From Verrucosispora sp. WMMD573 (GTDB taxonomy: Bacteria > Actinomycetota > Actinomycetes > Mycobacteriales > Micromonosporaceae), in contig NZ_CP114901.1 of NCBI RefSeq assembly GCF_027497175.1, positions 4,340,001 through 4,404,000 of the forward strand: 64,000 nt of DNA, given 5' to 3'. Below, in pieces: positions 19,055-28,118 of this stretch. Positions within the stretch are counted from its first letter, which is position 1. Every line of letters begins with the position of its first letter. A program made the position numbers and the translations under genes. The notes beneath the pieces are model-generated. The model was given only the letters and a program-made list of their open reading frames with translations, was not told the DNA's origin and made no database searches.

Positions 19055-19714
19055 CTATCGGGTGGGAACGTTCAACTCGTCGAGGAGTCGCCGTACCCGC
19101 CGCTCGATCTCGTCGCGGATCGGCCGGACGTCGTCGACGTCGAGGCCGGCAGGGTCGGCAAGGTCCCAGTTCTCGTAGCGGGTGCCGGGGAAGACCGGGC
19201 AGGCGTCGCCGCAGCCCATGGTGACCACCACATCGGCGGCGCGGACCACCTCGTCGGTCCAGGGCTTGGGGAACTCGTCGGAGATGTCGATACCGCGTTC
19301 GGCCATGGCCGCCACGGCGGCGGGATTGATCTCGGTGCCCGGTTCGCTGCCACCGGACCAGGCCACGGCCCGATCGCCGGCCAGGTGGGTGAGAAACCCG
19401 AGGGCGATCTGCGAGCGGCCGGCGTTGTGGGTGCACAGGAACAGGACGACGGGCCGGCCGTCACGGTGATGGCCTTCGACGCGGGCCAGTGCCTGTAGCC
19501 GCTGGCGGGCGAAGCGTTCGGCGAGCAGGGGCAGGTAGTGGGGGATCCGACCGTCGACGGCGAACTGGTCGTAGCTGCTGTGCAGGAAACGTTCGATCGT
19601 CTCGGTGCCGTACGTGCCGTGGAACTCGTCGGCGAGGCGGGTTGCGGCCGTACGCAGGGCCAGACGTTGATCGATCGAGAGGTCTGGGCGGGGACTGCGG
19701 GCGAGGTGGGTCAT
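19055..19714 (-). CDS. arsC: Arsenate reductase with N-terminal helical domain
   Basis: The 219-residue protein has two parts. Residues 1-80 form a helical domain with RLADEFHGTYGTETIERFL and LPLLAERFARQRLQAL, known from mycobacterial ArsC proteins. The rest is a low-molecular-weight phosphatase fold with the active loop CTHNAGRSQ and the second cysteine pair in MGCGDACPVFPGTRYENW. The ATG at 19714 overlaps the stop of the upstream regulator gene. It duplicates the activity of the short arsC at 17826, so the operon has two reductases. Confidence 0.9.
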   Translation of the reverse strand: MTHLARSPRPDLSIDQRLALRTAATRLADEFHGTYGTETIERFLHSSYDQFAVDGRIPHYLPLLAERFARQRLQALARVEGHHRDGRPVVLFLCTHNAGRSQIALGFLTHLAGDRAVAWSGGSEPGTEINPAAVAAMAERGIDISDEFPKPWTDEVVRAADVVVTMGCGDACPVFPGTRYENWDLADPAGLDVDDVRPIRDEIERRVRRLLDELNVPTR

Positions 19715-20397
19715 CGTGGGTCTCCGGGTAGGACGGCGGGAGCGAGCCGGGCGACCCGGTCGGCGAGGTCGGTGTAGGCGGACTCGAACGCCTCGTCGGT
19801 GTCCACCCGGACCGGGTCGGGCACCGACCAGTGCAGCCGGGGGCGTAGCTGGTCGGTCAGTCCCTCGTGGGCGTTGTCGCAGACGGCGATGACGAGGTCG
19901 TCGCTGCGCACGATGTCGGCGACGTGGGCGGTGCCGGTGGGGTCGAGGTCGAGCTGGTGGCGGTGGGCCACGGCGACCGCGCGGGGGTGGACCCGGGCCG
20001 CCGGTTGGGTGCCGGCCGAGGCGGCGGCACCACGGGTGCGGTGCCGCCACAGCGCGGCGGCCAGCTGCGAGCGGGCCGAGTTGTGGGTGCAGACGAAGAC
20101 CACCCGACCGACCCCGGTCAGCCGGGGGGTGGCGAGGGCGGCGAGTGTTTCGGGGCGCAACTGGAGGTAGGTGCGCCGCCGGTCGCCCTCGGAACGGACC
20201 TTCACCACCAGGCCGGCCTGGGTGAGGACCTTGACGTGATGGGCGACCAGGTTGGTCGGCATGGCGAGCCGGTCGGCGATTTCGCCGGGCGAGGCGTCAC
20301 CGAGGGTGAGCGCGTCCACGATCGCCAGGCGCGCCGGGTCGCCGAGTGCCGCGTGGGTACGCGCCCGCGCCGCCAGCGAAAAAAGCTCAACCTGCAT
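19711..20397 (-). CDS. ArsR-type winged-helix repressor fused to a low-molecular-weight phosphatase domain
   Basis: The 228-residue protein joins an N-terminal ArsR winged helix (residues 5-90: ALGDPARLAIVDALTLGDAS, MPTNLVAHHVKVLTQAGLV, the winged RSEGDRRRTYLQL) to a phosphatase/arsenate-reductase fold (VFVCTHNSARSQ with CX5R, then VCDNAHE). The ArsR half has no cysteine, so the usual arsenite-binding cysteine motif is missing; sensing, if any, must use the fused domain or another ligand. It heads the arsenic operon and probably controls it. The ATG at 20397 has almost no leader after the -10 element, so the mRNA may be leaderless. Confidence 0.9.
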   Translation of the reverse strand: MQVELFSLAARARTHAALGDPARLAIVDALTLGDASPGEIADRLAMPTNLVAHHVKVLTQAGLVVKVRSEGDRRRTYLQLRPETLAALATPRLTGVGRVVFVCTHNSARSQLAAALWRHRTRGAAASAGTQPAARVHPRAVAVAHRHQLDLDPTGTAHVADIVRSDDLVIAVCDNAHEGLTDQLRPRLHWSVPDPVRVDTDEAFESAYTDLADRVARLAPAVLPGDPR

Positions 20398-20433
20398 AGA
20401 CTCAACTATTACTGACTAATCTTCGCCCGTCAA
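20398..20433 (-). promoter_or_regulatory. Probable promoter of the arsenic operon
   Basis: On the minus strand TTGACG (20433-20428), 16 bases, then TAATAG (20411-20406) stand 8 bases before the ATG of the ArsR fusion gene, which suggests a leaderless transcript. The AT-rich stretch AGTCAGTAATAGTTGAGTC over the -10 contains weak TCA/TGA symmetry and is a candidate self-repression operator. Confidence 0.5.
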
Positions 20434-20606
20434 GGCGTCGGCCGGCGGCCCTTGATCAGCCCAACTCGCGGGGAAAGTAGTCGGCCAGTGGCTCCGGTGC
20501 AGCCTGATCGCCTGCCGGGCCATCCGCCAGCAGGCACCGGATGACACCGCTGGGGTCCCTGTCGAGGGCCGGCACGCCGGTCGGTGGCGCACCCGGGACC
20601 AGACGG

Positions 20607-21005
20607 TCAGCGCAGCCGACCGCGCCGGCCGAACCAGTCCCGCGAGGACCGGGTGTTCAGCGCCACCGCCACCCAGGCGAGCAGGCCCAGGCCGACGATC
20701 GTGATCGGGCCGAAGAGTCCCAGCGCGGCGGCGGCCAGCAGACCCGCCAGGGCGTACGCGGGGTATGGCGCCCAGCGGCGGCGGGCCGCCAGGCTGACCG
20801 CGACCAGGGCGCACGCGGCGGCCATCACGGCGAAGAAGACGACGGCGCCGAGGGAACCTTTCGCGGCCAGCGACCGGTGCACCGTCGCGAGCGCGAACAG
20901 CAGTGACAGTAGCGCGAACGCGAGCACGGTGACCCGGACCGGGGTTGGCGTCGTGGGGGGCCGGAGCTTGTCCCCGTAGCCGCCGCCGGGTGCGCGTACG
21001 ACCAT
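20607..21005 (-). CDS. Small integral membrane protein, unknown
   Basis: The 132-residue protein has four hydrophobic segments (around VLAFALLSLLFALA, GAVVFFAVMAAACALVAV, YALAGLLAAAALGLF and TIVGLGLLAWVAVAL) and a basic tail. No conserved domain was recognised. The ATG at 21005 has no strong ribosome site. It lies on its own between the arsenic operon and the divergent YrdC-like gene, so its promoter shares the short region 21006-21090. Confidence 0.6.
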   Translation of the reverse strand: MVVRAPGGGYGDKLRPPTTPTPVRVTVLAFALLSLLFALATVHRSLAAKGSLGAVVFFAVMAAACALVAVSLAARRRWAPYPAYALAGLLAAAALGLFGPITIVGLGLLAWVAVALNTRSSRDWFGRRGRLR

Positions 21006-21090
21006 GAAGACAACGATGGGCGTCGACGCCTGAGTGGGCGTGTCACTGTCGGCAACGCGACAGCGGATGCGATCGCTCTAAGCTTCGCCC

Positions 21091-21711
21091 ATGGCGAGGT
21101 ACTTCGACGTGCACCCGGACAACCCGCAACCGCGCACCATCGGTCAGGTGGTCGAGATCGTTCGCGGAGACGGGTTGATCGCCTACCCCACGGATTCCTG
21201 CTTCGCCCTGGGCTGCCAGCTGGGCAACAAGGACGGCATGGACCGGATCCGGGAGATCCGCCACCTCGACAGCGGCCACCACTTCACGTTGGTGTGCCGC
21301 GACTTCGCTCAGCTCGGTCACTTCGTGCAGTTGGACAATGCGGTGTTCCGGGCGGTGAAGGCGGCCACCCCCGGCAGCTACACCTTCATCCTGCCCGCCA
21401 CGAAGGAGGTGCCCCGGCGGCTGTGGCACCCCCGCAAGAAGACCGTCGGGGTGCGCATTCCCGCTCATCCGGTCACCCGCGCGCTGCTGGACGCGCTCGG
21501 CGAGCCGCTGCTGTCGAGCACCCTGCTGCTGCCCGGTGACGAGGAGCCGATGACCCAGGGCTGGGAGATCAAGGAACGCCTCGACCATGCCGTCGACGCC
21601 GTGGTCGACGCGGGTGACTGCGGTACCGAACCGACGACTGTGGTGGACTTCTCCGACGGCGAGCCCGAGATCGTCCGGGTGGGTGCCGGTGACCCGGCCC
21701 GCTTCGCCTGA
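21091..21711 (+). CDS. YrdC/YciO/Sua5-family L-threonylcarbamoyladenylate synthase-type protein
   Basis: The 206-residue protein has the YrdC fold: GLIAYPTDSCFALGCQLGN is the nucleotide-binding start, RIREIRHL and HHFTLVCRDFAQLG follow, then GSYTFILPATKEVPRRL, TVGVRIPAHPVTRALL and PLLSSTLLLPG. The family makes threonylcarbamoyl-AMP for the tRNA t6A modification. This protein resembles the YciO branch, for which the activity is less certain. It is a single gene followed 180 bases later by the NB-ARC gene. Confidence 0.88.
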   Translation: MARYFDVHPDNPQPRTIGQVVEIVRGDGLIAYPTDSCFALGCQLGNKDGMDRIREIRHLDSGHHFTLVCRDFAQLGHFVQLDNAVFRAVKAATPGSYTFILPATKEVPRRLWHPRKKTVGVRIPAHPVTRALLDALGEPLLSSTLLLPGDEEPMTQGWEIKERLDHAVDAVVDAGDCGTEPTTVVDFSDGEPEIVRVGAGDPARFA

Positions 21712-21899
21712 CATTCCGGAAGGTCCGCCCGACTGCGCCGGGGGCGGCCTGACGCTTGCTGGCCGCCACGCCCCCGTACCCCGTGGCGGCCGTCACCCCG
21801 CCTGATCCCAACACGTCCGTCGCACCCGCCGGCGAAGTCCAAACGATTCCGTACGGGGTGGCGTGGGATCGATTGTTATCGTCGCAACTCGTGGGTGTC

Positions 21900-24263
21900 A
21901 TGAAGGCTGCCGTGTCCAACGGGCCACCCGACCCGGGCACGGCCCACAGCCTCGACGAACTGATCGGTTGCCTGCGGGCGCTCAAGCTCTGGGCCGGTGA
22001 TCCGTCGTACGAGACGATCACCCGGCGGGTCAACGAGCGGTGGCGGGCCGACGGTCGTCCCGTCGACGAGATGGCTCGCCGGGGCACCGTGGTGGACTGC
22101 TTCAAGACCGGGCGGCGGCGGATCAACGCCGACCTGATGCTCGCCGTCGTGCAGGCGTTGCACGACGAGACGGGCTACCTCGCGCACTGGCGACAGGCAC
22201 TGCGGGTGAGTCTCGCCGAGACGACCGCAGCCGCCCAGGTGCGGGTGCTCGACCGGCTGCCCGACGACGCGGGGGCCTTCACTGGTCGTCAGGCGGAACT
22301 CGTCCGGCTCAGGGAGTTGGCCGTGCTGACCGCCGAGCCCGACCCGGACGGGGTCGGCGCGGAGGTCTGCGTGCTCGCCGGGATGGCCGGGGTCGGCAAG
22401 ACCCACCTCGCGGTACACGCCGGCCAGTCACTGGTCGGCGAGGGGCACTTCGATACGACGCTCTTCGTCGACCTGCGGGGCTATCATCCGGATCCCGGGC
22501 AGCCACCGGCCGAACCGGGCGCGGTGCTGGACGGATTCCTGCGCCTGCTGGGCATGTCCGGTCACGAGATCCCGTTCGGCATGGCGCAGCGCGCGGCGGC
22601 GTTCGGCGAGCGGCTCGCGGGTCGACGGGTGCTGGTCGTGCTCGACAACGCGGCCGGCGCGGAGCAGGTACGCCCCCTCCTGGCGCGCTCGGCCGGCACC
22701 CTGACACTGATCACCTCCCGTCGCCGGCTCGCCGACCTGGACGAGGCGGTGCAGCTCGACCTCGACCTGTTCACGCCGGAGGAGGCGGAGAGGCTGCTGG
22801 TCCGCTCGAATCCGGGCGTGGCGGTGGGCAGCGACCCGTCGGCGCATCGGCGAGTCGCGTTGCGCTGCGGGTACCTGCCGTTGGCGCTGAGTGTGGTCGT
22901 CGGCCAGATGGCCTCGCGGCCCGGGTGGACGGTCACCGACCACGCCGACCTGCTGGACGAGCGTCACCGACACCGCCGACTCGACAGTGGTGTGGAGTTG
23001 GCCCTGCACCTGTCGTACCAGCATCTGCCGGACCAGCGGCAGACGCTGTTGCGGCGAATGGCCGTGCATCCCGGCGCGGACCTGGACGAGCACGGTGCCG
23101 CCGCCCTGCTGGACAGCGACCCGGCCTCCGCCGCGGCCGACCTGCGTCATCTGGCCGCCGAATATCTGGTCCAGCAGCCCGTCGCCGGGCGGTACGCGTT
23201 ACACGACCTCGTTCGTGCCTACGCGGGGGAGCGCGGCCGGGAGGAGGACCGACCGGCGGACCGGCGGGCCGCCCTGACCCGCCTGCTCGACCACTACCTG
23301 TACAGTGCGGCGGCGGCGATGGAGACGCTGTATCCGGCCGAGCGGCACCGTCGGCCGCCACTGCCCCAGCCACCCCCGGCCGTCCCGGTGCTCGACAAGC
23401 CCAGGACCGCGCTGCGCTGGCTGGACGCGGAACGCGCCACCCTCGTGGCGGTGTGTGTGCACGCGGCCCGCAACGGCTGGCCGCAGCACGCCGTGTGGCT
23501 CGCCGGCACCCTCTACGTCTATCTCGACAACGGCGGTTACCCGGCCGATGCGATCACCGTGCACACCGAGGCCGAGCATGCGGCGCGGCTGCTCGGCGAC
23601 ACCGTCGCCGAGGCCACCGCGCTGACCAATCTGGGGGTGGTGTGCTGGCAGTTGGGCCGCTACCCGGAGGGCGTCGGGCATCTGGAGCGCGCGCTGCCGC
23701 TGTTCCGCGCGGCCGGTGACGGTCGCGGTGAGGCCCGGGTGTTGGGCAACCTCGGTGTCGTGCACAGCGCCGCCGGGTACTGGGAGCGCGCCGGTGGCTA
23801 CCACGAGTTGGCGCTCGACCGCTTCGTCCAGATCGGCGACCGGGTCGGCGAGGCAAACACCCTTACCAACCTTGGCGCCGTCCACGAACGGTTGGGCCGC
23901 CCCGGTGCCGCGGTCGACCAGAACAGCCGTGCCCTGGCGATCTTTCGTGAGCTGCGGCATCTCGGCGGCGAGGCGACCGCGCTGAACAACCTCGGTGACG
24001 CATACGTCGCGCTGGGCAGGTTCGCGGAGGCCGTCGAGTGTTACGAACCGGCCCTCGCCCTTTTCCGCGACATCGGGGAGCGTTACGGCGAGGCTTGTGT
24101 GCTCAACGGGCTCGGGCGGGCGCTGACCGGCCAGGGCGCACGCGACGAGGCGGTCGCACGGCACGTCGAGGCGCTGACCCTGGCAACGGAGATCGACAGA
24201 CCCGAGGAACAGGCCCGCGCCCGTAGCGCGCTCACCCGGCTGGGCGTGCCGGCCGAGGGGTAG
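21900..24263 (+). CDS. STAND ATPase: N-terminal effector/HTH-like region, NB-ARC, TPR repeats
   Basis: The protein has about 787 residues. The N-terminal 100 residues hold a conserved actinomycete region (ALKLWAGDPSYETITRRVNE, FKTGRRRINADLMLAVVQAL) that resembles a DNA-binding or adaptor domain. The NB-ARC ATPase follows: P-loop LAGMAGVGKTHLA, Walker B VLVVLDN, sensor LITSRRRLADL, and the GxP-like motif CGYLPLALSVV. From about residue 500, at least five TPR units (ALTNLGVVCWQLGRYPEGV, VLGNLGVVHSAAGYW, TLTNLGAVHERLGR, ALNNLGDAYVALGRF, VLNGLGRALTGQG) form a ligand-binding scaffold. Such proteins act as regulators or immune-type switches. ATG 21900 or GTG 21891 could start it; the open frame extends further upstream without support. 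Confidence 0.85.
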   Translation: MKAAVSNGPPDPGTAHSLDELIGCLRALKLWAGDPSYETITRRVNERWRADGRPVDEMARRGTVVDCFKTGRRRINADLMLAVVQALHDETGYLAHWRQALRVSLAETTAAAQVRVLDRLPDDAGAFTGRQAELVRLRELAVLTAEPDPDGVGAEVCVLAGMAGVGKTHLAVHAGQSLVGEGHFDTTLFVDLRGYHPDPGQPPAEPGAVLDGFLRLLGMSGHEIPFGMAQRAAAFGERLAGRRVLVVLDNAAGAEQVRPLLARSAGTLTLITSRRRLADLDEAVQLDLDLFTPEEAERLLVRSNPGVAVGSDPSAHRRVALRCGYLPLALSVVVGQMASRPGWTVTDHADLLDERHRHRRLDSGVELALHLSYQHLPDQRQTLLRRMAVHPGADLDEHGAAALLDSDPASAAADLRHLAAEYLVQQPVAGRYALHDLVRAYAGERGREEDRPADRRAALTRLLDHYLYSAAAAMETLYPAERHRRPPLPQPPPAVPVLDKPRTALRWLDAERATLVAVCVHAARNGWPQHAVWLAGTLYVYLDNGGYPADAITVHTEAEHAARLLGDTVAEATALTNLGVVCWQLGRYPEGVGHLERALPLFRAAGDGRGEARVLGNLGVVHSAAGYWERAGGYHELALDRFVQIGDRVGEANTLTNLGAVHERLGRPGAAVDQNSRALAIFRELRHLGGEATALNNLGDAYVALGRFAEAVECYEPALALFRDIGERYGEACVLNGLGRALTGQGARDEAVARHVEALTLATEIDRPEEQARARSALTRLGVPAEG

Positions 24264-24379
24264 ACCGAAGGGGCTTTCGTATAGGTGGGCGAAAGTTCGG
24301 TCTGCGGTTCGGAAACTATCGACGTTGCTCGGGGTAAGGGCTACGCTCCCAGGCAACAGCCGTCGATGCGAGGGGTGAC

Positions 24380-25057
24380 ATGTCCCGCCGAACCGGAAGG
24401 CCCTCCTACCTGGTTGCCTCGCCCGCGGGGCAGCACCGGAAGAGGACGTGGATCGTCGCCACCGCCGCGGCTGCGGTCCTGGTGGCGGCCCCGGCCGGCG
24501 GGCTGGTCGGGCATGCTGTCGGTCGACCGGACCCGACGGAGGCGAGCGTGGCGAAGATGCGCCAGGCCGACGCCGAGCGGGACGCGCAGCAGATCGTCGA
24601 GCTCACCGAGATGGCTCGCCGGACGGGTGAGGAACTCGCGCCGATCATTCGCGCCGTCCGCCAGGACGCCGAGGCGGGGCGCACGCCCGAGCAGGCCAAG
24701 GTCGACCAGTGGCAGCAGACCGTAGGGCGGCTGGTCGCCCAGTTCGCCGACCCGCCGTCGGGCATGACCGCCACCAACGTCGCCCGTGGCGGTCTGCGTA
24801 GCGCCGTCGACCAGGTGGCCGTCGCGGTCGACGCGGTTGCTCTCGCGCTGGCCGGTCCGGCCAGTGGGCGTGCCGAGCGGATGCAGTTGGCCGCGCGGCA
24901 GGCCACCCTCGCCGTCACCACGTGGTCCGTGGCCGCGACCCAGCTCGACCAGGTCAACATTGACGCCGGGCAGGGCCACCAGCATGTGCATCTCGACGTC
25001 GGCGAGGTGGAGGGCGCGCTCGGTCCGGACGGCTCGGCCGAGGGCGCCGGCGGCTGA
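24380..25057 (+). CDS. Membrane-anchored actinomycete protein of unknown function
   Basis: The 225-residue protein has a basic N-terminus, one membrane segment (WIVATAAAAVLVAAPAGGLV, residues about 24-43) and an extracellular helical part rich in Ala and Gln (VRQDAEAGRTPEQAKVDQW; QLAARQATLAVTTWSVAAT). It ends with a His/Gly/Asp tail (GQGHQHVHLD). The ATG follows GAGGGG at good spacing. No family was recognised. It lies between the NB-ARC gene and the SCO2525 cassette on the same strand. Confidence 0.75.
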   Translation: MSRRTGRPSYLVASPAGQHRKRTWIVATAAAAVLVAAPAGGLVGHAVGRPDPTEASVAKMRQADAERDAQQIVELTEMARRTGEELAPIIRAVRQDAEAGRTPEQAKVDQWQQTVGRLVAQFADPPSGMTATNVARGGLRSAVDQVAVAVDAVALALAGPASGRAERMQLAARQATLAVTTWSVAATQLDQVNIDAGQGHQHVHLDVGEVEGALGPDGSAEGAGG

Positions 25058-25188
25058 TCGCATTCAGCCGCTCTCCGGTTGCTGATCGCGGTCCACCACG
25101 ACCGCCGGAACCGCTGTGGTCGACGCCGATCAATCATCGTCGGCGGCGGGACGAAACCGACCGATGATCGAGTCGGCAAGGTCGACAC

Positions 25189-25219
25189 TTGCGAATCGGT
25201 ATCGCATCCGATGCATAAT
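25189..25219 (+). promoter_or_regulatory. Possible promoter of the SCO2525-2522 genes
   Basis: TTGCGA (25189-25194) and CATAAT (25214-25219) lie 19 bases apart in the otherwise empty interval 25058-25285. Spacing is long, so this is a weak assignment. Confidence 0.3.
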
Positions 25220-25285
25220 GGGCGACGGGCTGCGTGCGTCGGGCAACGACCACAGTGATCTGCCGACTTCAATGGAGGCACCTCC

Positions 25286-26080
25286 ATGGCATTGATTCCG
25301 GCGGCTGGTGCAGGTTGTAGTGAGCCGTCGACCCCGCCGCCACGAGTTGAGTCCCCGGGAACGGTCAATTCCGAGGTCGAGTGGGACGGCTTCGACCCGG
25401 GCGCCTACGTCCAGCACAACTACTCGGTCCTGCGCGATGATGATCGCGAAATTCTCTGTCGGATAAGAGACTTTTTCGCGGGTGCGAAGATTTCCGGCGC
25501 ACACTGTGTCGACGTCGGCTCGGGCGCAAACCTCTACCCGACACTGTCGCTTCTGCCATTCGCGCGCAGCGTCGAACTCTGCGAATATTCCACCGCGAAT
25601 GTGCGTTGGTTGCGTGATCAGATCGGCGGCTATGACGAGTGCTGGGACGCGTACTGGCGGGTGTGTGCGGAGCACACTGCTTACGCGGCGTTGACCGACC
25701 CCCGCAGCCACCTGGCCCGGGTGGGTCGGGTGTCGCAGCTGAGCGTCTTCGACCTGCCCAGACGGGTCTGGGGTGCGGGCACCATGTTCTTCGTCGCCTG
25801 CTCGATCTCGGCTGACCGGGCCGAGGCGGAGCGCGCGATCGGCCGGTTCCTGGGGGCGTTGCTTCCAGGCTCGCCGTTCGCTGCGGCATTCATGCTGGGC
25901 TCGAACGGCTACCGCGTCGGACAGCACTGGTTTCCGGCCGTGCAACTGCACCGCGCCGAAGTGGTGGCGAGCATCGCGGCCGGAGCGTACGACGTGGACA
26001 TGCACGAGGTGCGTCCCACGCCGTCGCTGCGCGACGGCTATCTGGGCATGCTGCTGGTCACCGGACGTAGCCGCGGCTGA
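25286..26080 (+). CDS. SCO2525-family SAM-dependent methyltransferase
   Basis: The 264-residue protein has a class I methyltransferase fold: motif I is CVDVGSGANLYPTLSLL, followed by the acidic end of strand 2 in VELCEYSTANVRWL, and later FFVACSISADRAEAE and FAAAFMLGSNGY. The layout resembles the NNMT/PNMT/TEMT small-molecule methyltransferases. GGAGGCACCTCC precedes the ATG. It opens the conserved actinomycete set known from S. coelicolor as SCO2521-SCO2525, all of unknown function. The substrate is unknown. Confidence 0.88.
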   Translation: MALIPAAGAGCSEPSTPPPRVESPGTVNSEVEWDGFDPGAYVQHNYSVLRDDDREILCRIRDFFAGAKISGAHCVDVGSGANLYPTLSLLPFARSVELCEYSTANVRWLRDQIGGYDECWDAYWRVCAEHTAYAALTDPRSHLARVGRVSQLSVFDLPRRVWGAGTMFFVACSISADRAEAERAIGRFLGALLPGSPFAAAFMLGSNGYRVGQHWFPAVQLHRAEVVASIAAGAYDVDMHEVRPTPSLRDGYLGMLLVTGRSRG

Positions 26081-26276
26081 CCTCACACATTGCCGCCCTC
26101 GCGCCCTCTCACCTGGACACTTGGCCGGTCTGATTTCTCCGAGACATCGGTACGCACGGCCGTTCAGGTCACGCTCCGGCAGGGATACGATGATGGGTGC
26201 ACGTCATCGTGGATCATCGTGGGTCAGGCAACCTCAGCAGCTCCGTTTCGACGACTACAGCAGACGGTGGTGGACC

Positions 26277-28118
26277 ATGCGGATGCAGCCGCGCCAGGAG
26301 ATTCTCGACATCTGGCGGGCCACGGTGCGTAGCTGTCTACGCAACGGCGAATGGGACTGGGGCGGTCGGAGCGGGTCCAATTCCATCAGTGACGCGGAGC
26401 AACTGCTGACCCTGCTGCTGCCGGCGACCAAGATCCCGGTGCTGTCGCTTGACGATCCGGACCGGATCGACGAGGAGGTCATCGAGGCGTTCGGCGCGAT
26501 GGGCGGCGCCATTGAGATTCCCCGCCGACTGGTCAAGATCATGACCGAGTACTTCGTCCGCTACACCGACGACAGCGGCGCGCCGACCTTTGGTGGTGGC
26601 AGCTACCTCACCCCGGTCGAAGGTGGTCCGGACCTCACCGACGAGCAGCGCTCGATGGACGTGGTCGACTCGTTCGCGGTGTCGGTCACGCTCACCCTGG
26701 CGACCATCGGTTTCGTCAAGATCTACCGCCCCTCCACTCAGCGGGCCGACCTGCGGGCCCAGTTGAGCAAGCTGGAGGAGATGGCGAGCATCCGGCTGAC
26801 CGCGGCCATGGTCGGGCTGCTACGCAGCTTCAGCACGTCGGTCTTCGCCGCGACGGACGAGTTCGGCATCCGGCTCTGTGACATGGTCAACCAGGACGAG
26901 GTGCCGCGCCGTGAGGTGGTGACCGCGTTACGGGCACAGTTGCGGGACACCATGGCGAGTCTGCGCAACGTGGTGGTCGGTTCCGGTCAGGTCACCGAGG
27001 ACCTGGACAACAGCGAGATGCTCTTCGAGTGCGGCTGGTCGTGGGGGACGATCGCCGGCGCCGAGGAGGTGACGACGACCGAACCGATCGGCCCGCAACG
27101 CGAGGGCTCGGCCGAGAACGCTCCCTACCTGTACTTCACCGTCATCGCGGTGGACGCCATCGACGACCTCAACTCCGAACGGACCCGTCTGCTCGGTCTA
27201 CTCAACGAGGAACAGCAGCGACTGTTCCGGATCCTGCAACTGCGCTGGGAGTTGACCCGCAGGTACTGGGCGACGGTGGCCACCTTCGGCAACCGACGAC
27301 GGTGGCCGATCGAGGACATTCCCTGGCGTACCACCGACGGCGACCGGACCGACTACTACACCCTGCAGGCCACGTCGCTGGCGGTGAAGGGGCTGGTCGC
27401 CAGCGGTCGCGGCGGTGACGAGGAGTTCGGGCGGATCGGCAACGTGCTGGTGGAGCTGGCGCAGCGGGGTCGGATCACCCGGCGCGCCTCGCCGAAAGAG
27501 GCAGCGCTGGTCGTGCACGCCCCGGGCAAGCAGGTGACGCTGAACGACGCCACCTCGAAACCAATCATGACGTGGAACGTCAACGAGTTCTCCACGGTGC
27601 TGCTCCAGCGGGCCACCACCGTCGCCGGGCTGTTGAACAATGCCCGACACCGTAGCGAGCTGCTCGAACTCGCGGACGAGGTGTGGGAGCACCTCCTGTT
27701 GCGGCGCATTCCCGACGGTCGGCACCGAGGGCTGTGGGATCATGCCGGTGGCGCGTTCCCCGGGTTGGCTCCGCTGCCCGAGGCGCCCTCCTGGTACCTG
27801 ACCGAGCGGGTCGTGCAGGCCCTGGTCAACGCCGGTCAGCTGCTCTGGGAGCGGCCGTTCCCCCGCGCCGTCAACCTTGCCGCCTATTCCCAGGATCTGA
27901 TCGACGAGGCCGAGTACGTGTTCGACCGCGAGCTGATGAGCGGCACGTTCGTCGGCGAGGCCATGCAGCGCAGCATGCGCAGCATTCGGGCGACGCTGCG
28001 CCGCGCTCAGTCGCTTGTGGACGATCAGCCGGGCACGGCCGCCGCGTTGGCCAGCACCCTGCTGCTACAGCTGAACGACATCACCACCGGCCAACAGAAG
28101 GCCAGCGAGGGGATCTGA
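26277..28118 (+). CDS. SCO2524-family protein
   Basis: This large protein (613 residues from ATG 26277; ATG 26283 is also possible) has no domain recognisable by eye. It starts QPRQEILDIWRATVRSCL and is mostly predicted helical, with segments such as VIEAFGAMGGAIEIPRRLV, FCGWSW-like FECGWSWGTIAGAE, and ERTRLLGLLNEEQQRLFRIL. No membrane segment is evident. It matches the SCO2524 family by position and length between the methyltransferase and the P-loop ATPase. Its stop codon is directly followed by the next ATG. Confidence 0.85.
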   Translation: MRMQPRQEILDIWRATVRSCLRNGEWDWGGRSGSNSISDAEQLLTLLLPATKIPVLSLDDPDRIDEEVIEAFGAMGGAIEIPRRLVKIMTEYFVRYTDDSGAPTFGGGSYLTPVEGGPDLTDEQRSMDVVDSFAVSVTLTLATIGFVKIYRPSTQRADLRAQLSKLEEMASIRLTAAMVGLLRSFSTSVFAATDEFGIRLCDMVNQDEVPRREVVTALRAQLRDTMASLRNVVVGSGQVTEDLDNSEMLFECGWSWGTIAGAEEVTTTEPIGPQREGSAENAPYLYFTVIAVDAIDDLNSERTRLLGLLNEEQQRLFRILQLRWELTRRYWATVATFGNRRRWPIEDIPWRTTDGDRTDYYTLQATSLAVKGLVASGRGGDEEFGRIGNVLVELAQRGRITRRASPKEAALVVHAPGKQVTLNDATSKPIMTWNVNEFSTVLLQRATTVAGLLNNARHRSELLELADEVWEHLLLRRIPDGRHRGLWDHAGGAFPGLAPLPEAPSWYLTERVVQALVNAGQLLWERPFPRAVNLAAYSQDLIDEAEYVFDRELMSGTFVGEAMQRSMRSIRATLRRAQSLVDDQPGTAAALASTLLLQLNDITTGQQKASEGI

